A DNA stretch of 64,000 nt from Anoplopoma fimbria (lineage: Eukaryota > Chordata > Actinopteri > Perciformes > Anoplopomatidae). A program made the position numbers and the translations under genes. The notes under the pieces are model-generated. The model was given only the letters and a program-made list of their open reading frames with translations, did not search any database and was not told the DNA's origin. Shown here piece by piece: positions 39,057 to 54,013 of the stretch. The stretch is taken from the NCBI RefSeq assembly GCF_027596085.1, contig NC_072470.1, positions 5,811,287-5,875,286 on the forward strand. The letters are read 5' to 3'. Numbering within the stretch: the first letter of the stretch is position 1; the number at the start of each line of letters is the position of its first letter.

Positions 39057-39120
39057 CTGACTGTGCCGCACTCGATCGGATCCCCAGCAAAGTGACGAGG
39101 AGGCAGGCGAGGAACTTCAT
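39057..39120 (-). CDS. First coding exon of an unidentified secreted or type I membrane protein (signal peptide only)
   Basis: On the minus strand ATG at 39120 opens 21 codons, MKFLACLLVTLLGIRSSAAQ plus Ser, then one base before a strong donor (G|GTGAGTG, GT at 39056-39055). The A at -3 gives a reasonable start context. The peptide is a textbook signal sequence: Lys2, a hydrophobic core at 4-13 and small residues before a likely cleavage site around SSA or SAA. A signal-only first exon ending in phase 1 is common for proteins built from phase 1-1 modules such as Ig domains, but that is inference. No downstream exon could be recognised between 1 and 39 kb, so the first intron is either very long or contains short exons I missed. 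It is divergent from ramp1, with start codons 4.46 kb apart. Confidence 0.6.
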
Positions 39121-39480
39121 CTTCAAAAAAAAAAAGGGGGCTGAATGTCTTGTTAACTCCCGTAACTCACATGTCCAGTCCAAGATATCCCCCCGTGGTT
39201 TGTTGTTGTTTTTTTCGTCCACGCACACAGAAAAACAACCCAAAAAAAAAAAAAGAAAAAAAAAAAGAAAAAGAAGAAACAAACAGGTTCGGGAGAGTCT
39301 TCTTCTTCTTCTTCTTCTTGGCTTTTTACCGGACCGCTGGTACACCCGGGTGGAGAGCTTTTACGCACCGCGTTATGTGTTGTGTTTGTTTATCGGTTCC
39401 CAGGCCGGTGTTTAGGTCGGTTTCCACCGCGGATACTCAGAGAGCCATTCACTCCTCACGCTGCCACAGCGCCGGTGGCT

Positions 39481-39515
39481 GGGGGGGGGGGGGGGGGGGG
39501 GGGGTGTGGGGTGGT

Positions 39516-39560
<45 letters not shown>
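39481..39560. repeat. G24 run followed by (GT)n
   Basis: Twenty-four G residues at 39481-39504, then a G/T transition and (GT)n to 39560. It lies about 360 bases upstream of the minus-strand signal-peptide exon. Confidence 0.97.
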
Positions 39561-39563
<3 letters not shown>

Positions 39564-39657
39564 GTATTGGGTCTGAACACGCCTCCTTGGTGTGACCGAC
39601 ACCTCCTTCAGCCTATTAAATCGTCTCTCCAAAAATAAGATTAGGAGCTTTTTGTCT

Positions 39658-39659
<2 letters not shown>

Positions 39660-39695
<36 letters not shown>

Positions 39696-39708
39696 GGGGG
39701 GGGGGGGG
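39660..39708. repeat. T35 run joined to G14
   Basis: A T homopolymer runs directly into a G homopolymer. It sits in the probable upstream region of the minus-strand gene starting at 39120. Confidence 0.97.
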
Positions 39709-42389
<2,681 letters not shown>

Positions 42390-43168
42390 ACTTTATTACA
42401 ATACAAGTACTCAGTTTCATCACCTGTTTCATTACGCTCATTTGTGCCCACTGCCATCAGACTGTATAACAACAGCGGAGACCACAGTCTGTCATCATGC
42501 TGACCAGGCGCCCCTGTGGATATACTGTACATTTTTTATTCCTGTTCTATCTTTCTATCTTTATTTTGTTGTATAGTATGTGTATTTATTGTCTGTGTCT
42601 GTGTAGTTGTATAGTATGTGTATTTATTGTCTGTGTAGTTGTATAGTATGTGTATTTATTGTCTGTGTCTGTGTAGTTGTATAGTATGTGTATTTATTGT
42701 CTGTGTAGTTGTATAGTATGTGTATTTATTGTCTGTGTCTGTGTAGTTGTATAGTATGTGTATTTATTGTCTGTGTCTGTGTAGTTGTATAGTATGTGTA
42801 TTTATTGTCTGTGTCTGTGTAGTTGTATAGTATGTGTATTTATTGTCTGTGTCTGTGTAGTTGTATAGTATGTGTATTTATTGTCTGTGTAGTTGTATAG
42901 TATGTGTATTTATTGTCTGTGTCTGTGTAGTTGTATAGTATGTGTATTTATTGTCTGTGTAGTATTGTGTCTGTGTAGTGTATAGTTGTGTATTTATTGT
43001 ATGTGTATTTATTATGTCTTTATGTCTGTGTAGTTGTATAGTATGTGTATTTATTGTCTGTGTAGTTGTATAGTATGTGTATTTATTGTCTGTGTCTGTG
43101 TAGTTGAGCTGCTGCAACACTTGAATTTCCCCCATGGGGATCAATAAAGGAATAAAGGAATAAAGGAA
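42390..43168 (+). mobile_element. L2-type LINE 3' end with an internally expanded minisatellite
   Basis: The segment 42453-42476 reads AIRLYNNS on the plus strand, a sequence typical of the last residues of L2-like reverse transcriptase ORFs. It is followed by an untranslated tail that ends GAATTTCCCCCATGGGGATC and AATAAAGG repeats, the usual fish L2-type 3' end by recall. Between them lies a minisatellite. The element ends about 410 bases upstream of the ramp1 start codon, so it is in or near that promoter. Confidence 0.6.
42569..43104 (+). repeat. Minisatellite array 1 (32- and 38-bp units)
   Basis: About 15 copies of a unit built on TAGTTGTATAGTATGTGTAT followed by TTATTGTCTGTG. Two unit lengths alternate irregularly: 32 bp, and 38 bp with an extra TCTGTG. 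A degraded stretch lies at 42960-43015. The array sits inside a LINE tail, upstream of ramp1 exon 1. Confidence 0.9.
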
Positions 43169-43576
43169 TTCATCCTGCCACATTTATACATTTTTTTATT
43201 TTCTATGTTTGACTAAAGAAATGAAAGGAGCGAAGAAAACAACACACAAAAAAACCATAAAAGAATCTGTGATAACAGTAGTAAAAATCTAAATGAATTC
43301 ATGGGTAACATGACTGTAAATCAGATGCCCGCATGACTGTCACTAATTTGGGAGTCTGACTTTGCTGTGTCCCCTGTGATCAGATGACATGCAGAGCTGC
43401 TATGATTAGGGCTGCGTGCAGAGGGAAGGGGTGGGGTGGGGGGCATGTTGTTGAGCTACAGTTCATTTATCTGTAACGTCGTGGTGTGGGTCAGTGGCTG
43501 GGATACTGGAGGAAGTATGAGAAAGCTGCAGTTGAGCCCTTAGGGATCGACCCAATAAGTCCTGGAGGAGTTCGGC

Positions 43577-48604
<5,028 letters not shown>

Positions 48605-48851
48605 GGACTTGGGTTCAAGTCTTGTAAATACACGTGGACTCCGGAGGGGCGATAATGGAGCATGTTGTAAAAGATGTCAGGTGATTTTTGCATAATCTGT
48701 TATTTGATGCATTTATGCTCATTGTCTTGCAATTGTATAATTCCCGTGTTAGTATGAATATCTCATGAAAAACAGCAGACTTTAATATGATAATATGTTT
48801 TAAATGCTCTATGTGGTTTGAAATAGAGAGTGTCCCGAGTTTGGGAAAAGT

Positions 48852-48857
48852 AATAAA
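48852..48857 (+). terminator. Candidate polyadenylation signal of ramp1
   Basis: AATAAA lies about 250 bases after the ramp1 stop codon and is the first canonical hexamer downstream on the plus strand. The left unit of the tandem duplication begins at about 48.79 kb, so this hexamer lies just inside duplicated sequence. The matching position in the second unit (near 50.37 kb) reads GTAACAAAA and has lost the signal. Confidence 0.5.
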
Positions 48858-49354
48858 AGGTGTTTGGGTTTTCAGGGGAATTGGAAGCCATGCATCTTAA
48901 TTACCATCTGTTGTCATGGCCAGAAACAATCTGTCAGCACATTAATAACTGAAGAGAGGAAGACACTCAGGGAGACACCAACAACTTGGGTGTTTGTTGT
49001 TACATTTGATTAGAGAGAAGAAAGGAGCAGAAAATGGAAAAATGTGCAAAAGAAGAAAAAAGGTTTTGGACAAAGAGGTCAAACATGGTTACAAATTGTT
49101 CATATTCACTGTCTCCTTTTAATGCACATGGATTTCTTTCACCCACGTCACGAAATAGTAAGTTCCTTTTAAGAAAAGTGCAATTTTAGGACTGTACATG
49201 ATGCTCAAGGTGGCTTTCATCCATCACTGTGTGTAGGGCTCCAATCTAGTGTTCACTCTGGAAGGGTCTGTCTTAACATATGTCAATATTTCGAATTTAA
49301 ATTTAAATGTAGGTTCATAACACAGTTGTGTGAAATATCTTTTGATTCAGCCGG

Positions 49355-49446
49355 TCAGACTGGTTTACGGGCCAGCCAATAGAAATACTTCACAAACCAC
49401 AGTGACTTCTGTGTCAGGAGAGGAAACCTTCATGGCAGACATCTAC
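49355..49446 (-). pseudogene. Orphan, disabled terminal exon of the methyltransferase
   Basis: This 92-nt segment is the duplicate of the intact 91-nt terminal exon at 51776-51866 and keeps its CAG acceptor and its ancestral stop position. It carries two lesions in the ancestral frame. The second codon is TAG where the intact copy has TTG. One extra base lies near 49390, in the stretch reading CACAAACCAC on the plus strand where the intact copy reads TGTAACCAC; this shifts the frame so that it closes at a TAA about ten codons later. The four upstream exons are absent from this duplicate unit. It is therefore a dead gene remnant. Confidence 0.88.
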
Positions 49447-50599
49447 CTGTTGGAGGACAAGAAGAGACAGAGCGGTTTAATAGGATCTGAAATGAATTAA
49501 TGGGTGGATTAATGGCTACATCAAGACTGGGGACTAATTGAAACAGTTAGTAAATATAAACTATGTATAAGTAAAACCTTAAATGACTCCCTGTCCACCC
49601 TGCAAGACTAAACAGGTCAACTTTTTATAGAGACAGAGACACAGCGTTGTGTAGTAATTAAATACTATGCCATCATAATTAAATACAATGTCATACTTTC
49701 TTATCCACGTAAAAGTTACAGCTCAGCACTTCCCCTCCATATATTTTGCTTGCTGGGCTATTCTGTCCTGTCAGTGGTGAATTAATGGTGGCTATATTAT
49801 CAAAGCAGTTAAAGCCTTCAACAGTTAAGCTTAGTCGAGCAGTGTTTGGCCTCTCTGATTAATGCTCAAGACTGTGACAGTATTCAAAGACGGATTTCAT
49901 CAGTTTTTGCGTGTTATTAATTCATTTAGGTGGAGATTAAGAGATCAACGTTCAGAGTTCAGAGCCAGCTGTGACTTCAACATAGAGAGTCACGTGAAGA
50001 CATTTATAAAAAAACCTTTGAAGTTCTGCGGTTATGAGTAGAACTCGTAAAAAGGCCACGTTTCTTCCAAATATCACCAAAAGAAATGCCGTGATTTTAC
50101 CAATTCCAGATTTTCAAACATGCACTTGGTTTCAAACAGCAGCAGATGGCAGTGAATGCACATATGTGGTGCTCTGTGCTGAAAAGAAGAGAGCTGCTGA
50201 GTGTCTCAGTGTTTTTGGTATCACACGTTAGTTGTAATTCATTAACCCTCAGTGCAATAAAACGTGATAAATGCTCTATTTGGTATAAAAATGGAATTTA
50301 TCCGTTCATTAATTTTAGTGGATAACATCACCCATATGAGGGTGTCAAAGTTTGGCAGGGGAAGGTAACAAAATGTGTGAGATTCAGGGGATTTGGAGGC
50401 TATGAATGTTAATTAGCATCTGTTCTCATGGCCCTAAACAATCTGTGAGCACATAAATATAAGTAGAGAAGAGGACACTCAGAGAGACACCAACGGCTTC
50501 GATAGATCATTCCAATAAATTTGGAAGTGCGGTGAAGAAAAGAGAGGAAAGGAGAGCGGAAAAATGTTCTTTTATTGTCTAACAGAGACAAATCACTTC

Positions 50600-51400
50600 G
50601 TACTGAAGGAAAACCAGCTGCATCTGTGCTCAATAAAACAGAATGAGGCAGTCGAAACGCAAGTAGAATCTACAAGATCATCAGGAAGGCTGGCTCCGTC
50701 CTGATGGTGGAGCTATGTTCTGTGGTAGTGGTGTCAGAGAGGAGGAGGAGGAGGAGGAGGAGGAGGATGATGCCGGAGTGACTCTCATCCTCTCTGCGAT
50801 GTGCCGCTCTCACACAGGAGCACCTTCAGCAGCAGACCGATGCCATAATGACGCACAACGGAATGCCAAAGGAAATCCTCTCTTCCTGTTGCAGTCGAAC
50901 TTTTACGACTCGTCTGCCTTTTGTGGAGAGAAGGACAGCACCGGCCTCCATCTAATATATATGTTTGTTTCTTCTCTCTCTTTTTTCTCTCTGGATTACT
51001 GTCTCTCCATGGACTACAATCAATCCAACTCTCTGATTTATGGGGCATTACTTTTAATATCATGGATATAATCCTGAACATTCTGGATGAACCATATACT
51101 TCAGATTTGTTACTGTACACACAGAACTACATGTCTTCTGTCATTCCTATTTGTGGCTGGGCATTGTTATTGTTTTTGGATTTGATGAAGTTCTATTTGA
51201 TCTTATATCATACATACTTTTAAAAAATATGTTTTTCCTCCAATATCTGTTTCCCATGTTTGTTTTTTACGGAGGGCTGCTTGGGCCCTGGAGTTGTATA
51301 GCAGTGAATTAGCAATTAAATGCATGTTTGGATACACAAAATGTCCTGATTATTGAAGACCAAAAGAAAAGTTGATATTAATGCTGTTTATACTTATGGA
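50600..51400. other. Sequence present only in the right duplication unit
   Basis: This stretch separates the first and second blocks of the right unit and has no match at the corresponding place in the left unit (about 49.0-49.15 kb). It includes a short (GGA)n run near 50741-50766 and a plus-strand open frame at 50921-51223 rich in hydrophobic residues, with no recognisable domain. It could be an inserted mobile element or sequence deleted from the left unit. I see no clear terminal repeats. Confidence 0.45.
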
Positions 51401-51775
51401 CATTCTGGAAGCAAGGGTTTCTCTCACCCTGGTCATGACATAGGAAGTGTATTCAATACAAGTACAATTTTTAGATGGTGAGGCTAAAAGTGAACTTCAA
51501 TTAGACACATATCCATCACTGTGTGACAGGGTTGTTCTCTGTCAATTTTTAGAAGCCTGGCGTTGATTTAACAGCAGGTTAATTATATTATTCTGTCTTA
51601 TTTAAAAGTAAAATATCTTTATATAAAAATAAACATATCATAGGCTTATTTTTAAAGTTTTTTTCATTTTTCAAACAATTAACAAAATGTTTTCGCTTTT
51701 GATGACATTTGGCAAAACCTAAAAGCTGTGGTTTCCAAACTGGAGGTCTGGATCTGGTGTCCAGGATTCAGCCGG

Positions 51776-54013
51776 TCAGACTGGTTTGCGGGCCAGCCAA
51801 TAGAAATACTTTGTAACCACAGTGACTTCTGTGTCAGCAGAGGAAACCTTCATGGCAGACATCAACCTGTTGGAGGACAAGAAGAGACAGAGCGGTTTAA
51901 TAGGATCATTTAAGTAAAACCTTAAATTATTCCTCGTCCTCCCTGCAAGACTAAACAGGTCAACTCTGTCCAGAGACAGAGAGCAGCAAACTGTGTGTAG
52001 TAATCAAATACTATGCCATCATAATTAAATACGATGTCATACTTTCTTATCCATGTAAAAGTTACGGCTCAGCACTTCCCCTCCATATATTTTGCTTGCT
52101 GGGCTATTCTGTCCTGTCAGTGGTGAATTAATGGTGGCTATATTATCAAAGCAGTTAAAGCCTTCAACAGTTAAGCTTAGTCGAGCAATGTTTGGCCTCT
52201 CTGATTAATGCTCAAGACTGTGACAGTATTCAAAGATGAAATATAGCAGTTTTTGAGCGTGAACAATGAATTTAGGTGGAGATTAAGGGATCAACGTTCA
52301 GCGGCTGCAGCTGGAGGTGAGAGTTCAGAGCCAGAGGTTAACGATTAGACATGTGGACGAGGTGGAGGTTAATATCTCACTTTTTCCTTATGTCGTTAGA
52401 AAGACGTTCAGCCTCAGCGGGGTCCTTTTGTAGCAGTTTCTGGTAGCTGGAGAAGGTCTCCACCAAGCCGAAGTACCCGCTCAGTGGCAAGATCCTCTTT
52501 ACCCTCAGACACTCATTCCTGGACATAAAATAATAAATATAGGGGAAATGTAGTGATTCAGAAACACTCTTCTCTCCCTTGACTATACATATACTGAGAT
52601 GCCTCAGAGCAAGACACTTGACCCCCAACTGCTCAAGTTTAAGCTTCTCTGAGCCAGTTAACTCCCAGACGTCAGTCTGTGTATATGTCTGACTTCATAT
52701 GAATGTTTTCATAGCATTTACGCTGCTAGTTTTGCAGCGACTTCTTCAAGAAAGAGGTGTAATTTAAGTAAACTGGAACACTCACCACTCTTTGTCTGGG
52801 TATGAGCAGGAGTCGAGCATGTCTGAGTAGATCTTTACAGAACTCGTTCCTATATAGGGATTTCGGAAGGGAAGCAGGGCAGCGTAAAACTAATCAGAAA
52901 AAGAAAAGTAATGATTAATAACTAACCCAATGGAATTTGAAAAATAGTTCCAAGGGTTATGCCTTGTCAACTATTTATTTTCATTTTAATGGTCAGGATC
53001 TCCAGAGCCGGTGGTCGCAGGTGTTTGGTTTGGGGAGCTAAGAATTGCGTCTCAGCTCTTTACAGATGATTTGGTTCTGTTTGCTAGTTCAAGTATCTCC
53101 TGGTCTTGTTCCCGAGTGAGGTTAACAGGGAGTGTGAGATAGACTGTTGGTTCGGCCAAGCGTCAGCTATGATGTGGGTGCTATATCCTCAGCTATGGTA
53201 TATCTCGTCTGCCCTAGGAGTACCTCAGGGTTCCCCAGGGAGAATACCCTGCTTAGCCTGCTGCCCCTGCTAACCAGCCCCACATAAGCAGGAGAGAATG
53301 GTTTGAATGGTTGCATTTTACTTGTTTACACTCATCTATACTTTAGAAATTCCAAGAATGAAGTTTTTAGATTTGGGATGAACCTCATCACAGATGTCCT
53401 TGAGTGTCTTGTTGGGGACGTCCCCATACTCCACCCCGAAGTCCATGGTGTAGCTCAGGAGAGCCAGGCAGCCTCCAGGCCTCAGCACCCTGTCAGCCTC
53501 CAGGAGGAACTTCTCCCGGTCGAACCAGTGAGCCGCCGTCATGGCCGTCACAAGGTCCACCTCACCAGAAGAAAATGGTAGATCTTCTGCCGGACACTCC
53601 CTGGGGTCAGAAGATAAAAGAATAGAGGAGGTCAAATAGGGACGTTTGCTATGTCGCAGTCTACTGACAATCCGGTTTGGGCCTTTGAAGCTTTCAGTGG
53701 CAAGTTCCTAGATCTGGCACTGAAGCAATGAAAAAACTAATTTGCTGCCCTTTGTACTATGGTCATTTCATCAAAGAAGTAGATAACACCAATAAATAAA
53801 TAGACCTTTCAAAGCTGCAAGGTCACTGAGTACACATCACATAAGTATGTACCTGTATGAAACATTTGGTGGGTTTTTATTGGTCACAGCCATCTCCAGC
53901 TGAGCGGGGCTGACGTCTGTTCCAACGACCTTGGCGAAGTACGGAGCCAAAAGATTCGTCCCTTGTCCCGAACCGCAGCCCACATCTACAGCAAGATTGA
54001 ACTGGTTCGGTGT
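51776..54013 (-). CDS. Class I SAM-dependent methyltransferase (DDB_G0268948-like); 5' exon not found
   Basis: Five exons are read on the minus strand: 54013-53853, 53600-53384, 52889-52786, 52518-52381 and 51866-51776. Phases agree throughout (161, 217, 104, 138 and 91 nt), giving 236 residues that end LARKPV before TGA. Motif I (VDVGCGSGQGT) is in the first of these exons, followed by GTDVSPAQL with the acidic SAM-ribose residue, then CPAEDLPF, VDLVTAMTAAHWFD and the motif III segment LRPGGCLALLSY. The C-terminal part contains YAALLPFRNPYIG, DKEWNECLRV and MSAMKVSS. Known family members are cytosolic proteins of roughly 270 residues, related to trans-aconitate methyltransferases, with undefined substrates. 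About 35-40 N-terminal residues are missing; they should lie in an exon above 54013 ending in phase 0, which I could not find. The donor after 53384 is weak (GTTCAT); an alternative at 53342 would add 14 residues. All other boundaries are clean, and the frame has no stops. Confidence 0.85.
52596..52640. repeat. Short dispersed-repeat relic in a methyltransferase intron
   Basis: The string GAGCAAGACACTTGACCCCC matches, by recall, a conserved part of common fish SINE-like repeats (gagcaaggcacttaaccccc). It is a short remnant in the intron between the exons at 52786-52889 and 52381-52518. Limits are uncertain. Confidence 0.4.
53008..53311 (+). mobile_element. Degenerate Rex3/RTE-like LINE fragment in a methyltransferase intron
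   Basis: Reading on the plus strand, the segment near 53055-53085 gives LFTDDLVLFA, the reverse-transcriptase catalytic FADD-type motif, preceded by GELRIAS. The end of the segment (CTGCTGCCCCTGCTAACC and then CACATAAGCAGGAGAGAATGG) resembles the 3' end of teleost Rex3/RTE elements, by recall. The interior is shortened and frame-broken, so this is a dead 5'-truncated copy. It lies antisense to the methyltransferase, between the exons ending at 53384 and starting at 52889. Confidence 0.65.

Larger units (their letters stand above)
48790..50240. repeat. Tandem duplication, left unit (about 1.45 kb)
   Basis: Three blocks here recur in the same order further right: 48.79-49.0 kb (recurs at 50.26-50.5 kb), 49.2-49.97 kb (recurs at 51.4-52.33 kb) and 49.97-50.24 kb (recurs at 54.35-54.59 kb). 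Shared landmarks include AAATGCTCTAT at the start, CCGGTCAGACTGGTTT in the terminal-exon block and CACTTGGTTTCAAACAGCAG in the last block. The unit starts within the presumed 3' UTR of ramp1. It is compact because it lacks the 2 kb that holds four methyltransferase exons. Outer limits are approximate. Confidence 0.85.

Noticed and set aside
50921..51223. 100-codon hydrophobic plus-strand open frame resembling a membrane protein
   Set aside because: It lies wholly in sequence unique to one duplication unit, is AT-rich, and has no family resemblance; hydrophobicity follows from T-rich codons.
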